NCBI RefSeq assembly: GCF_020179425.1
Contig: NZ_JAILYM010000006.1
Coordinates: forward strand, 248,001 to 312,000
Direction of reading: 5' to 3'
Source: Novosphingobium percolationis
Lineage (GTDB): Bacteria > Pseudomonadota > Alphaproteobacteria > Sphingomonadales > Sphingomonadaceae
DNA length: 64,000 nt
Of this stretch, positions 1 to 9,413 are shown piece by piece (the first letter of the stretch is position 1; each line of letters starts with the position of its first letter). Made by a program: the position numbers and the translations under genes. The notes below the pieces were generated by a model, which was not told the DNA's origin, did no database searches, and saw only the letters and a program-made list of their open reading frames with translations.

Positions 1-94
1 CCGGCAGGGCGCTGCGGCAGGCGGCAGCATCCTCCGACCCATTGGACCGGGTGCCGTCCTTCCGTGACGGGTCGCAAAAGAGGAAGCCAACCAA

Positions 95-1588
95 ATGGAT
101 ACCATTACCAGGTTCGCCGTCGCCGCCGATGGTGAAGTGACGATGTACGTCAACCACGATGGGGCCTACGAACAGGACACCCTCGCGCTCAACCAGACGC
201 TGTCGTTCGACGCCTCGACCAATACGGTGACGCTGACGACCACGAACGACACCTACATCGACATTCAGGCGTTCCAGCCGACCGCGGACGCCACCGACAA
301 CGCGCTGAACTACACGCTGACCGGTCACACCTACACCGATCTTGAAGGGCACCTGATCGACCAGCCCGTGCAAGGCGACCTGCCCGATGACGGCGTGGCC
401 GAGGACCAGGACCACGATGGTTCGTGGGACGACGTGCTGATCGGCACGGCCGGGGATGACCGCATCAGCGCGGGCGGCGGCAACGACCACGTCTATGGCG
501 GCCTTGGCGACGATCGCCTTCAGGGCAACGAAGGACACGACCACCTCGCTGGCGGTGCAGGCAATGACTGGCTCTACGGCGACGCGGGGAGCGATGTGCT
601 TGATGGCGGCATCGGCGACGATCATCTCTACGGCGGCGCCGGCGACGATCTGCTGATCGGCGGCGCGGGCAACGATGCGCTGGCGGGCAACGGCGGCCAT
701 GACGTGCTGCTGGGCGGGGAAGGCAACGACCGCCTGTCGGGCAACGATGGCGATGACACGTTGGACGGTGGCCTGGGCAACGACAACCTGATCGGCGGCG
801 ATGGCGCCGATACGCTGTTCGGCCGCGATGGCAACGACCAGCTCAATGGCGGCCTGGGCAACGACACGATCTGGGGCGGCGCGGGCGCGGATACCGTTAC
901 CGCCGGTGCTGGTGACGATTCGGTCGATGGCGGCCTGGGCGACGACCGGATCAATGGCGGCGACGGCAACGATAACCTGAGCGGCGATGCGGGCAACGAC
1001 ACCATCTATGGCGATGCCGGCAACGACCACATCTGGGGTGGCCTCGGCAACGACCGCATCGTTGGCGGGGACGGCAACGACAGCGTGTCGGGTGGCCTTG
1101 GGGATGATCGCATTCTCGGCAACGATGGCAACGACAACCTGAGCGGTGACGAAGGCAACGACCAGATCTTCGGCGGGGCCGGCAACGACACCATCGCTGG
1201 CGGTCTTGGCAACGACACGATCAATGGCGGGCCGGGTCAGGACACGCTGACCGGGGGCCTTGGCGCGGACACCTTCGTATTCCACGTCAACGGCGACACG
1301 ACCGCCACGGTCGATCTTTCCACTGCCACCACGATTGCCGATTTCAGCGTGCTGGAAGGCGACCGCATCCAGCTCTCCGACATGGACGCCAACGTCAACG
1401 TCGATGGAAACCAGGCCTTCAGCTTCATCGGCGACGGCGGCTTCAGCCACACCGCCGGGGAACTGCGCGCCGACGTGACCGACGGCAACACCTACCTCTA
1501 TGGCGACCAGAACGGCGACGGCTCGGCCGATTTCGTGATCCGTCTGGATGGCGTGGTCGCGCTGCACACGGCTGACTTCGTCCTCTAA
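95..1588 (+). CDS. RTX-repeat calcium-binding protein (hemolysin-type repeats, serralysin-like C-terminus)
   Basis: A 497-residue protein. After an N-terminal part of about 105 residues without repeats, roughly residues 110-395 are a long run of GGxGxDxxx nonapeptides, the calcium-binding beta-roll of RTX proteins. The last 100 residues (GADTFVF, an ITDF-like stretch, DQNGDGSADF, ending in DFVL) match the pattern of the serralysin M10 C-terminal domain, which carries the type I secretion signal. No N-terminal signal peptide and no catalytic domain are visible, so it is more likely a secreted structural or surface protein than a protease. A GAGGAAG ribosome site lies just upstream of the ATG. 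No HlyB/HlyD/TolC-type exporter is in the window. Family assignment is firm; role is unknown. Confidence 0.9.
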   Translation: MDTITRFAVAADGEVTMYVNHDGAYEQDTLALNQTLSFDASTNTVTLTTTNDTYIDIQAFQPTADATDNALNYTLTGHTYTDLEGHLIDQPVQGDLPDDGVAEDQDHDGSWDDVLIGTAGDDRISAGGGNDHVYGGLGDDRLQGNEGHDHLAGGAGNDWLYGDAGSDVLDGGIGDDHLYGGAGDDLLIGGAGNDALAGNGGHDVLLGGEGNDRLSGNDGDDTLDGGLGNDNLIGGDGADTLFGRDGNDQLNGGLGNDTIWGGAGADTVTAGAGDDSVDGGLGDDRINGGDGNDNLSGDAGNDTIYGDAGNDHIWGGLGNDRIVGGDGNDSVSGGLGDDRILGNDGNDNLSGDEGNDQIFGGAGNDTIAGGLGNDTINGGPGQDTLTGGLGADTFVFHVNGDTTATVDLSTATTIADFSVLEGDRIQLSDMDANVNVDGNQAFSFIGDGGFSHTAGELRADVTDGNTYLYGDQNGDGSADFVIRLDGVVALHTADFVL

Positions 1589-1609
1589 TCGGCAGGACCG
1601 TGGCAGGAA

Positions 1610-1638
1610 GGGGCGCCGTCAGCAGCGGCGCCCCTTTT
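1610..1638 (+). terminator. Rho-independent terminator after the RTX gene
   Basis: A perfect 9-bp GC-rich stem (1610-1618 with 1626-1634) and a 7-nt loop are followed by TTTT, 22 bases after the RTX stop codon. Confidence 0.8.
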
Positions 1639-1768
1639 CGCACGTGCCGGTTTCGAAATGGGGAATGTCGGGGGGCTTCTGGTCCTCCCCGTTTTTGCGA
1701 AGCACAAATGGGGAGGGGGACCGCGCGCGAAGTGCGTGGTGGAGGGGAGTTACCCCTCCGTCACCTCA

Positions 1769-3529
1769 TCACGCAGCCGCCGCGCCTGCGTCGCCCGTCT
1801 CCGTGATCACCCGCTCGTGCGCGGCGCGTACGTCGCCTGCGGCGATCTGGACTTCCAGACGCTCGTTGTCGCGCTTGCGGTAGAAGGCCTCGGCCTTGTT
1901 GATCGCTTCCTGGCTCAGGCCAAAGTTGTCGAGCGCGGCGCGGGCCATGACCACGGCGGATTCCAGCACCTCGCGCACCACCAGTGTCGTTGGCGCATCG
2001 CGCAGTCGCACCATGGCGCGGCGGTCGAAGGCGCGGACATAGATCGCCGCGTTGGGAAACGCTTCGTGCGCGGCTTCGATCAGGTCGGCGGAAAGCTGGT
2101 CGCCATCCAGGCAGAACAGGATCATTTCCGCTTCCGCCGCGCCCGCCTGCCGCAGCATGTCGATGCGCGTGCCATCGCCGAAATAGACCTTCGCGCCGAA
2201 TTTCCCGGCCACGTCGATCATTTCCACGTCGGTGTCGATCAGCGTCACGTCGATGCCGCTGGCCAGCATCATCTGCCCCACCGTCTGTCCGAACCGGCCA
2301 TAGCCGACGATCAGCGCGCCCACGCGCTCGCCGCCGGGGCCTTCGCGTTCCTCGTCCGCATCGGCAGGCGCCTCGCGGAAGCGGCGCGTGGCCATCATCA
2401 GGAACGGCGTGGTCGCCATCGACAGCGTGACGACCGCGCCGAACACGCTCGCCGCCTCGGGCGCGATCAGCAGCGCATGCTGCGCCTGTGCGAACAGCAC
2501 GAAGCCGAATTCGCCGCCCTGGCTCAGCAACAGGCCGAGCGCGAGGGCAGGGCGCCAGCCCATGCCGAACAGGCGGGCAAGGCCGAACATGACGGCGGCC
2601 TTCACCGCGATCAGCGCCGCCGCCATCGACAGCACGAACACCGGATTGCGCGCGATCGCGCCCAGATCGAGCATCATGCCAACGGCGAGGAAGAACAGTC
2701 CCAGCAGGATCGAACGGAACGGCTCGACATCGGCTTCCAATTCGTGGCGATAGGGGCTGTCGGCCAGCATCACGCCCGCGATGAACGCGCCCAACGCGGT
2801 GGACAGGCCCAGCAACTCCATCACCGCCGCGCTCGCCATCACCGTGAACAGCGCGGCGACCACGAACATCTCGCGCTCGCCCAGGTTGCCGATCAGGCGG
2901 AACAGCGGGCGGATCAGGAAGCGCCCGGCCAGCACCAGTCCCACGATCGCGGCCAGCGTCTCCAGCCCCAGCAGCCAGCCCGGAGGACCGCCGGCGTCCG
3001 CCGGATTGCGGCTGAGCGCGGTGATGATGGTGATGAGCGGGATGATCGACAGGTCCTGAAACAGCAGGATCGAAAACGCCCGCTCGCCAAAGCGCGTGCG
3101 CAAGCGACCCGACGATTGCAGCATGGGCAGCACCTGCGCGGTCGAGGACAGCGCCAGCGGCAGGCCCAGCGCCAGCGCGGCGGCGGCGGAAAAATCGGTG
3201 AAGGCGAAGATCACGCCCGCCACGGCGAGGCCGCACAGCGTCACCTGCAACAGCCCGAGGCCGAGGATGTCCTTCTTCATCCGCCACAGCCGCGCCGGGT
3301 CCAGTTCCAGCCCGACGAGGAACAGCAGCAGCGTGATGCCAAGCTCGGCAAAGCCCAGCTTCTGTTCGGCCTGCCCGACCAGCCCCAGCGCTTGCGGGCC
3401 GACCACCGCGCCTGCCAGCAGGTAGCCCAGCGTGGCGCCCAGTCCCAGCCTGCGGAACAGCAGCACGAACGCCAGTGCAAAGCCCAACAGCAGGAAGCCG
3501 TCGTGAAGGATGGAGCCTGCTTCGTTCAA
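1769..3529 (-). CDS. CPA2-family monovalent cation:proton antiporter with RCK (TrkA-N) domain, KefB/KefC-like
   Basis: A 586-residue inner-membrane protein. Residues about 5-380 hold 12 or so hydrophobic segments of the Na/H exchanger fold, including FQDLSIIPL near residue 157 and QGGEFGFVLF near 337, both typical of the KefB/KefC/YbaL group. A cytoplasmic RCK domain begins near 402 with the Rossmann motif GYGRFGQ (409-415) and continues to an acidic nucleotide-contact site. It should exchange K+ or Na+ for protons under control of a bound nucleotide. No KefF/KefG ancillary oxidoreductase is adjacent, so glutathione-adduct gating is unproven. It stands alone between the RTX gene and a small divergent gene. 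Confidence 0.9.
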   Translation of the reverse strand: MNEAGSILHDGFLLLGFALAFVLLFRRLGLGATLGYLLAGAVVGPQALGLVGQAEQKLGFAELGITLLLFLVGLELDPARLWRMKKDILGLGLLQVTLCGLAVAGVIFAFTDFSAAAALALGLPLALSSTAQVLPMLQSSGRLRTRFGERAFSILLFQDLSIIPLITIITALSRNPADAGGPPGWLLGLETLAAIVGLVLAGRFLIRPLFRLIGNLGEREMFVVAALFTVMASAAVMELLGLSTALGAFIAGVMLADSPYRHELEADVEPFRSILLGLFFLAVGMMLDLGAIARNPVFVLSMAAALIAVKAAVMFGLARLFGMGWRPALALGLLLSQGGEFGFVLFAQAQHALLIAPEAASVFGAVVTLSMATTPFLMMATRRFREAPADADEEREGPGGERVGALIVGYGRFGQTVGQMMLASGIDVTLIDTDVEMIDVAGKFGAKVYFGDGTRIDMLRQAGAAEAEMILFCLDGDQLSADLIEAAHEAFPNAAIYVRAFDRRAMVRLRDAPTTLVVREVLESAVVMARAALDNFGLSQEAINKAEAFYRKRDNERLEVQIAAGDVRAAHERVITETGDAGAAAA

Positions 3530-3674
3530 ACTGTATCGCCTTTCTCGTGGACGCGCGACGATATGCCCGCAGGCCCTCCCGTCAAGGCTGCGTCCAAATC
3601 ATGTCAAGCGATAGGAATATGTTGACACGGGTGTCGGCCATGGCAGTCTCGCAGCATCAACCAGGAGGATGCCC

Positions 3675-3974
3675 ATGTCGATTTCCGGCACTTACGAATG
3701 CGTGACCAAGAGCCCGATGGGCGAGCAGAAGTCGAACCTCACCATCGTGGCTGATGGCGACAGCTTCACCGGCACCAACGCGGGTCCGATGGGTTCGGTC
3801 GATATCGCCGATGGCAAGATCGACGGCAATACGCTCACCTGGTCGATGAAGCTGACTTCGCCGATGCCGATGACGCTGGAAGGCAAGGCCACGGTCGATG
3901 GCGACAGCTTCGCCGGCGAAGTGAAGGCGGGGCCCTTCGGCACGTTCCCGATGACCGGCAAGAAGGTCGGCTAA
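3675..3974 (+). CDS. Small conserved protein of unknown function, beta-rich
   Basis: A 99-residue protein without signal peptide or membrane segment. It consists of alternating short strands with repeated Gly/Asp turns (ADGDSFTG, IDGNTLTW, VDGDSFAGEV), suggesting a small all-beta fold. An AGGAGG ribosome site ends one base before an ATG at 3669, so the second ATG at 3675, six bases downstream, is the better start. It is monocistronic, with a strong terminator immediately after it. I do not recognise a named family with certainty. Confidence 0.7.
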   Translation: MSISGTYECVTKSPMGEQKSNLTIVADGDSFTGTNAGPMGSVDIADGKIDGNTLTWSMKLTSPMPMTLEGKATVDGDSFAGEVKAGPFGTFPMTGKKVG

Positions 3975-3985
3975 ACGGCTTTGGA

Positions 3986-4016
3986 GGCGCTCCACGCCAC
4001 GTGGAGCGCCTTTTTT
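3986..4016 (+). terminator. Rho-independent terminator
   Basis: An 11-bp perfect stem (3986-3996 with 4000-4010), CCA loop and six T residues directly follow the small gene. It touches the stop codon of the converging thioesterase gene. Confidence 0.9.
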
Positions 4017-4492
4017 CAGTGCGAGACGAACTTCGTCTTCACCCGCTTGATCGTGCCCGAGAACGACAGCACGTTCACGCCATCGCTGGTGATCATCCCG
4101 CGCACGAAGATCAGGCCGCCACCCTTGCGCACGATCTCGCCCCGCGCCAGCAGCGGGGTTCCGGCAGGCGCGCCGCTGACGAATTCGGAATTGAGCGTCA
4201 CCGTCACGCCATGGACCACGTCGCCGTCCTCGGCCGCGATCATGAACAGCGCGAAGTCCGCGAAGGTCATCAGGCAGCCGCCGTGGACCATGCCATGGCC
4301 GTTGAGGTGCTTGGGCCCGGGCAGAAAGCCGCCCTCGATCCGTCCGGCCTCGTCGCGGCGCACGTGGAACGGACCGGCCAGCGCCTCGAACGGGTCTTCC
4401 GGATACCACATCCACCACCCCGCGAAGGGGCCTTCTGCAGCCTGGCGGAGATAGCCGCCATTGAACGGCGGGATCGGGTCTTGCGTGCTCAT
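4016..4492 (-). CDS. PaaI-type hotdog-fold acyl-CoA thioesterase
   Basis: A 158-residue soluble protein with the 4HBT hotdog signature: residues 64-72 read NGHGMVHGG, the start of the central helix and its preceding loop, where PaaI-family enzymes place their acyl-CoA binding and catalytic residues. It probably hydrolyses an acyl- or aryl-CoA thioester; the substrate cannot be read from the sequence. It is transcribed convergently with the small gene at 3675 and has no operon partner. Confidence 0.85.
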   Translation of the reverse strand: MSTQDPIPPFNGGYLRQAAEGPFAGWWMWYPEDPFEALAGPFHVRRDEAGRIEGGFLPGPKHLNGHGMVHGGCLMTFADFALFMIAAEDGDVVHGVTVTLNSEFVSGAPAGTPLLARGEIVRKGGGLIFVRGMITSDGVNVLSFSGTIKRVKTKFVSH

Positions 4493-4533
4493 GGCGCCAT
4501 CGGTTGCGCGCGGGGCGCCCTTGCGTCAATCGC

Positions 4534-4572
4534 AAAAAAGTCCCCCCGGCAGCACGCAGATGCCGGGGGGAC
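4534..4572 (-). terminator. Rho-independent terminator for the TorF-porin gene
   Basis: Read on the minus strand, a perfect 12-bp stem (4572-4561 with 4551-4540) is followed by TTTTTT, about 40 bases after the stop codon of the porin gene. Confidence 0.9.
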
Positions 4573-4611
4573 AGTCGCGTCAAGCTTGTCGTAGCGTCAG
4601 GCCGAAATCGC

Positions 4612-5463
4612 TCAGAAGGCGGCGGTCAGCGAAAAGATCACCGCGGCGCCCGCGATCGTGCCCACCCCGTCCTGCCCGCGCGAAAAGCTGGGCTGGAGAT
4701 AGGCGGCCTTCTTGGCGGTGATGTCGGTATCGACATAGGCGACGCCCGCCGTCAGCGGCGTGCCGGGGATCGCGTAGTCCGCCCCGACCAGCCAGTCCCA
4801 GTATTCGCCGGTCGGCGCCACCGAGGTCGCGAACGGGCCCAGGCCCTTGTTGCCCTTGGAATAACCGATGTGCCCCTTCAGCGTGAGGCCGGTGTTCGGC
4901 ACGCCGACCGCGGCATCGCCCCACAGGTAGAGGTTGTCGTTCTTGTCGCCCTCGTCGGTGTAGACGCCGGCCGCCGCATCGGCGCCCGTGGCATACCACG
5001 CGCCGAGCGCTTCCTGCTGCGGCGCATAGGCGACGCCCGCCGTCAGCGCGACCGGCCCGGCCGTGCCCGACAGCTTGACATAGGGTTCGACAAAGTCGGT
5101 GTTGTCGAAACCACCGGGATACATGTACCAGGTCGCGCCGAAGTCGATCGTCGCGTTCCCGACCGTGGTCTTGTAGCCCGCGATCAGGTCCAGCTCCATG
5201 TTCGAGCCGCCGAACGTGCCCCAACCGGCCAGGTTCGATCCCCATGTGCCGACATAGACGCCGCTCTCGTGCGCCACGGTGATCCCGCCCTGTACGGCAA
5301 GGTTGCGGTCGGACTGCGAGATGCCGCGAAAGCGGTATTCGGACACCAGGCCGACGCTGCCCGAAACGGTGACCGGCTTGGTTTCTTCCTCGGCCATGGC
5401 GGGCGCGGCAAAGCTCGCGGCGAACAGTGCGGCGGCAGCTGCGGAAGCGGTGCGGAATTTCAT
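4612..5463 (-). CDS. TorF-family putative porin (Gcw_chp-type outer-membrane protein)
   Basis: A 283-residue protein with a clear Sec signal peptide (about residues 1-24, ending AAPAMA before EEETKPV). It then has a beta-barrel-like pattern of amphipathic strands and opens with SVGLVSEYRFRGISQSD, the hallmark of the TorF/Gcw_chp family common in Sphingomonadales and other Proteobacteria. It is expected in the outer membrane. An upstream ATG at 5493 is possible, but the ATG at 5463 has a GGGAGGA ribosome site at good spacing and puts the signal peptide at the N-terminus. It is monocistronic with its own terminator. Confidence 0.88.
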   Translation of the reverse strand: MKFRTASAAAAALFAASFAAPAMAEEETKPVTVSGSVGLVSEYRFRGISQSDRNLAVQGGITVAHESGVYVGTWGSNLAGWGTFGGSNMELDLIAGYKTTVGNATIDFGATWYMYPGGFDNTDFVEPYVKLSGTAGPVALTAGVAYAPQQEALGAWYATGADAAAGVYTDEGDKNDNLYLWGDAAVGVPNTGLTLKGHIGYSKGNKGLGPFATSVAPTGEYWDWLVGADYAIPGTPLTAGVAYVDTDITAKKAAYLQPSFSRGQDGVGTIAGAAVIFSLTAAF

Positions 5464-5621
5464 TGTGGAACGTCCTCCCTGACGTGGGTTCACGTTCCGC
5501 CTGCGGCCTTCTCGCGCTCTCTCTGACCGGATCGCGTCGCAGAAGACGCCTGATGATTACGCCGCGACCTTTGCGCAGCCTTTGCCCCGGCGTGACGAAA
5601 TATTGCCACCTTCGCAATTGC

Positions 5622-5669
5622 AAAAAAATGGCCGGACAGCGCGACGAGGGGGTCGCCGCGTGTCCGGCC
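5622..5669 (-). terminator. Rho-independent terminator of the SulP/carbonic anhydrase operon
   Basis: On the minus strand the 9-bp inverted repeat GGCCGGACA/TGTCCGGCC (5669-5661 and 5638-5630) encloses a further GC-rich partial stem and is followed by A and seven T residues. Confidence 0.85.
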
Positions 5670-5720
5670 AGCAAGGGATTGCCGGAGAGGGGGCCTTCGC
5701 CTCCGGCAGTCTTCAGGCCG

Positions 5721-7250
5721 CTATTGCGTCAGCGGCCTGAGGATCGGTTCGGGGCCGGTGACATGCACCGCCGTGCCGCGCTGGCGACGGCGCGAAAGCC
5801 ATTCGCCCAGCGTTTCGGCGGTGGTGTGGTCCATCACCCTGACCCCACCAAGGTCGAGGTGCACGCCCTTGTCGGCGGGCACGCTTTCCAGCACGGCGTT
5901 GATCCGGGTCAGACCCAGGAACGTCGCCGCGCCTTCCAGTTCGACCTTGTGGGTATCCATCATCGGTCGTTCAGCGACCTTGAGCCTGAGGTTGCGCGCG
6001 TGCGGCAGCAGCTCCAGCAGCGACAGCGCAAGTCCGACCAGCACGCCGGTCAGCAGGTCGGTCGCCACCACCAGCACGAACGTCGCCGCCCAGATCACGG
6101 TCGGGATCGCGCCATGCGTCTTCAGCAGGTGGCGCGGATGCTTGAGGCTGACGAGCTTCCAGCCCGTGACCACCAGCACGCCGCCCAGCGCCGCCATCGG
6201 CACCTCGCGGAGCAGCCAGGGCAGCAGCGCGACAAAGCCGAGGATCCACGCGCCGTGAAGCACCGTCGAAAGGCGCGTCCGCGCGCCCGCCTGCACATTG
6301 GCCGAAGACCGCACGATCACGCCCGTCATCGGCAGCGCGCCGAACACGCCGCACAGGAAGTTGCCCAGCCCTTGCGCGCGCAATTCCTTGTTGTAGTCGG
6401 TGCGCGGGCCGTCGTGCATCCGGTCCACCGCCGCTGCCGACAGCAGGGTTTCGGCGCTGGCGATGAAGGCGATCGCGATGGCCGAGGCGATCAGCGAGGG
6501 GCTGGCGAGCAGGCCCAGCACGCCGCTGTCGGGCAGGGCGAAGGCCGCCGCGATCGAATCCGGCACCGCGATGCGCGCCACACCCAGCGATCCGGCCCAG
6601 GCCACGATCGTCGCGGCCATCACGCCCAGCAGCGCGCCGGGCACCAGCGCCAGCTTTGCGGGCTTCAACTTGTCCCACGCCAGCATCACCGCGATGGTCA
6701 GCAGGCCCAGCATCAGCGCCAGTTCGGTCGCCCGGATGTCGCTAGACAGGCCCAGCACGCGCCCCGGCATGGCGGCCAGGTTGGCGATCCCGCTGGACAG
6801 CGGCTTGGCATCGAACAGGATGTGGAACTGGCCGACCACGATCAGCGCGCCGATGCCCGCCAGCATCCCGTGGACGACAGCGGGGGAAATCGCGCGGAAC
6901 ATGCCGCCCAGCTTGGCCACGCCCGCCACGAACTGGATCGCGCCAGCGATCAGCAGCACCGGGCCGAGCGCCGAAAGGCCGTTGTCGCGCACGAATTCGA
7001 ACACGATCACGGCAAGGCCCGCCGCCGGTCCGCTGACCTGCAGGGGGGAGCCTGCCAGCAGACCGACGACAAGCCCGCCGATGATCCCCGTCACCAGCCC
7101 CTTTTCCGGCGGCACGCCCGAAGCGATGGCGATGCCCATGCACAGCGGCATGGCGACGAGGAACACCACGATCGACGCGGTGAAATCGCGCGCGAAGAAG
7201 GCGAAGGGACCGCGCCCCTCGTCTTGCGCAGCAAGCGGGGCGGTGGTCAT
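5721..7250 (-). CDS. SulP-family anion transporter with STAS domain (probable bicarbonate or sulfate uptake)
   Basis: A 509-residue inner-membrane protein. About 10-12 hydrophobic segments run from residue 20 to 400, starting with the SulP N-terminal pattern (residues 23-50, MPLCMGIAIASGVPPEKGL). A cytoplasmic STAS domain covers about 420-509. Its ATG overlaps the stop of the carbonic-anhydrase gene by four bases (ATGA), so the two are translationally coupled. SulP proteins paired with a carbonic anhydrase are usually proposed to import bicarbonate. Sulfate cannot be excluded from sequence alone. Confidence 0.88.
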   Translation of the reverse strand: MTTAPLAAQDEGRGPFAFFARDFTASIVVFLVAMPLCMGIAIASGVPPEKGLVTGIIGGLVVGLLAGSPLQVSGPAAGLAVIVFEFVRDNGLSALGPVLLIAGAIQFVAGVAKLGGMFRAISPAVVHGMLAGIGALIVVGQFHILFDAKPLSSGIANLAAMPGRVLGLSSDIRATELALMLGLLTIAVMLAWDKLKPAKLALVPGALLGVMAATIVAWAGSLGVARIAVPDSIAAAFALPDSGVLGLLASPSLIASAIAIAFIASAETLLSAAAVDRMHDGPRTDYNKELRAQGLGNFLCGVFGALPMTGVIVRSSANVQAGARTRLSTVLHGAWILGFVALLPWLLREVPMAALGGVLVVTGWKLVSLKHPRHLLKTHGAIPTVIWAATFVLVVATDLLTGVLVGLALSLLELLPHARNLRLKVAERPMMDTHKVELEGAATFLGLTRINAVLESVPADKGVHLDLGGVRVMDHTTAETLGEWLSRRRQRGTAVHVTGPEPILRPLTQ

Positions 7251-7942
7251 TCCGCCGCCTCGGCCAGCGCCGGTTCACCCGCGAAGCGCGGCGCGGCGGT
7301 CAGCGCCACGGGCAGCGGACGATCCTCGCGCATCACCACGAACTGGCCGCTGTCGCCATCGAGGCCCAGCACCTGCCCGGCGGTGATGTCCACGAACCAG
7401 CCGTGCAGCGCCATCTCGCCCCGCGCGATCGCGGCCGCGACCGAGGGATGGGTGCGCAAGTGGGCGATCTGCGCCTTGATGTTTTCCAGGCTCACCGCGC
7501 GCACGCGCTCGCCGCCGTCGAGGTGCGGCGAACAGCTGGAAACGACGTGTTCCGCCGCCGCGCCATGGCGCAGCCAGGCGACCACGTTGGGCATTCCCTC
7601 GGGGACTTCGGGCGCGGCCAGCGCCTTCATCGCGCCGCAGTCGGAGTGGCCGCAGACGATGATGTCGCGCACGCCCAGCGCCACGACCGCGTATTCGACG
7701 GTCGAGGAGACGCCGCCGTTCATGGTGGCATAGGACGGCACCATGTTGCCCGCGTTGCGGCACACGAACAGCTCGCCGGGTTCTGCCTGCATGATCTGTT
7801 CGGGCACGATGCGCGAATCGGCGCAGGAGATCATCAGCGCCTTGGGGCTCTGGCCCTCGGTGGAAAGCTTGCCGAACAGCTCGCGGCTGTCGGGAAATAC
7901 GGTCTTCTCGAAGCTGAAGACCCGGCCGATCAATTCGTTCAT
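7247..7942 (-). CDS. Beta-class carbonic anhydrase
   Basis: A 231-residue cytoplasmic zinc enzyme that interconverts CO2 and bicarbonate. The beta-class metal site is intact: Cys40, His99 and Cys102 (motifs SCADSR and GHSDCG), with the Asp42/Arg44 dyad. It is the first gene of a two-gene operon with the SulP transporter, overlapping it by ATGA. This is consistent with hydrating or trapping inorganic carbon for the transporter's substrate pool. Confidence 0.95.
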   Translation of the reverse strand: MNELIGRVFSFEKTVFPDSRELFGKLSTEGQSPKALMISCADSRIVPEQIMQAEPGELFVCRNAGNMVPSYATMNGGVSSTVEYAVVALGVRDIIVCGHSDCGAMKALAAPEVPEGMPNVVAWLRHGAAAEHVVSSCSPHLDGGERVRAVSLENIKAQIAHLRTHPSVAAAIARGEMALHGWFVDITAGQVLGLDGDSGQFVVMREDRPLPVALTAAPRFAGEPALAEAAE

Positions 7943-8075
7943 GTTCGCGTCTCCTGGACCTTTTGGATCAGGCGACCGCAGCAGATGTGCTGCGACAGCG
8001 AAGATGAGCTAGGTGGCGGGCTTTGCCTGTTTCAGACGCAACCGTGACGAACTATTTCGTTACAATTCGGCACTT

Positions 8076-9386
8076 TCAATCCACCGCGCCAGGCAAACGG
8101 ATCACCACGGTCAGCCCGCCACCTTCGCGATTGAGCAGGTGCAGCGAACCGCGTTCGAGCTTTACTGCGCGCCGGACGATCGGCAGGCCCAGGCCCATGC
8201 CCGGCGTATCGCGCGAACGGGCGTTGTCGAGCCGCACGAAGGGTTGCAGCACATCGTCTAGCCGACCCGTGGGGATGCCCGGGCCGTCGTCTTCGATGGC
8301 GATCACCGCGTCGGCGCCTTCTCGGCGCACGGAAACACGGGCGCGTTCGCCGTAATGCAGGGCATTGTCGATCAGGTTCGACAGCGCGCGCCGGATCGAC
8401 ACCGCGCGCGCCATTACCTCCAGCCGGTCGAGGCCGTCGTAGGTCGCGTCCTTGCCCGCATCCTGTGCGCTGTCGACCAGGGTGGCGGCCATCGCGGCGA
8501 TGTCGATGCGTTCGGCGGGAATGTTGCTGCCGCCGGTTTCTACAAAAGCCTGCAGGCTTTCAAGGAGGTGGCGCATCTCGGCAATGTCGCCTTCCATGTC
8601 GATCCGCGTTTCCTCGTCGACGCGCGCGTTCTCCAGCCGCAGTTGTAGGCGCGCCAGCGGGGTGCGCAGGTCGTGGCCAATCGCCAGCATCGATTGCGTG
8701 CGCGCCAGCAGCGAACGGTGGATGCGCTGTTGCATCTGGTTGAAGGCGCGGATCAGCTGGCGCACTTCATCCGGGCCCTCTTCGTCCAGCGGTTGCGGCC
8801 GTCCCGACCCCACCGTGCGCGATGCGCCGACCAGTCGCTCCAGCGGGCGCAGCGTCGCGTGGAACAGCGCCCAGGCGAGTGCCGCCAGCACGAGCGTAGG
8901 CAGCATGTAGGTGACGAAACGCCCCAGGTTCAGCCGCCAGGTGCCACTGCCGATGGTCTCGAAGCGCAACACCGTGCGGTCTCGCAAGATGATCGAACCG
9001 CCGATATTGCCCCCGCCCGCCAGCGAACGAAGCGACAATTGCAGGTCTCCCTGCGCGAGTTCGGGGCTGAGCGCGACCACCTGTTCGCGCAAGGTCGACA
9101 GCGCCAGCGAGCCGGGCGCGCGGCCTCCGTTGGGCGACCACGCGACCGAAAAGCGGGGCGTGGACAGCGCCTTGGCAACGCCGGGCCGGTCGTCGAAGGG
9201 GCTGCGTTCGATCGCGCGGCTGGCCAGGACCAGCGTTTCGGCAATGCGTTCTGCGTCATCGCGCCGCAGGGCGAAGGCGCTGGCGCGGTCGAACAGCAGG
9301 GTGTTGGCGGCAAAGTCGATCAGCGCGACCAGCAACAGGATCGCGAGCAGCCGTTCAGGCAGGCCGAAGCGCCGCATCAGGTTCAC
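8076..9386 (-). CDS. Membrane sensor histidine kinase (EnvZ/OmpR-class)
   Basis: A 436-residue kinase. One membrane segment lies near residues 12-34, a periplasmic sensor region follows, and a second segment runs about 158-178. HAMP linker residues lead to a HisKA domain with the phosphoacceptor His238 in GHDLRTPL. A HATPase domain follows with the N box (NLIDNALHYG), G1 (DDGPGIP) and G2 (GMGLGLPIV). It begins 27 bases after the response-regulator gene and is co-transcribed with it. No ligand is evident from the periplasmic region. Confidence 0.93.
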   Translation of the reverse strand: MNLMRRFGLPERLLAILLLVALIDFAANTLLFDRASAFALRRDDAERIAETLVLASRAIERSPFDDRPGVAKALSTPRFSVAWSPNGGRAPGSLALSTLREQVVALSPELAQGDLQLSLRSLAGGGNIGGSIILRDRTVLRFETIGSGTWRLNLGRFVTYMLPTLVLAALAWALFHATLRPLERLVGASRTVGSGRPQPLDEEGPDEVRQLIRAFNQMQQRIHRSLLARTQSMLAIGHDLRTPLARLQLRLENARVDEETRIDMEGDIAEMRHLLESLQAFVETGGSNIPAERIDIAAMAATLVDSAQDAGKDATYDGLDRLEVMARAVSIRRALSNLIDNALHYGERARVSVRREGADAVIAIEDDGPGIPTGRLDDVLQPFVRLDNARSRDTPGMGLGLPIVRRAVKLERGSLHLLNREGGGLTVVIRLPGAVD

Positions 9387-9413
9387 TCCGTCATGCTAAC
9401 GAGGAATCGAGTC

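Noticed and set aside
455..1240. Short regularly spaced DNA repeats resembling a CRISPR array
   Set aside because: They encode the RTX nonapeptides in frame; spacing is 27 bases and there are no constant repeats with variable spacers.
1658..3625. 655-codon plus-strand frame over the antiporter gene
   Set aside because: It is antisense to an intact CPA2 transporter; the product is an Arg/His/Gln-rich string with no fold signature.
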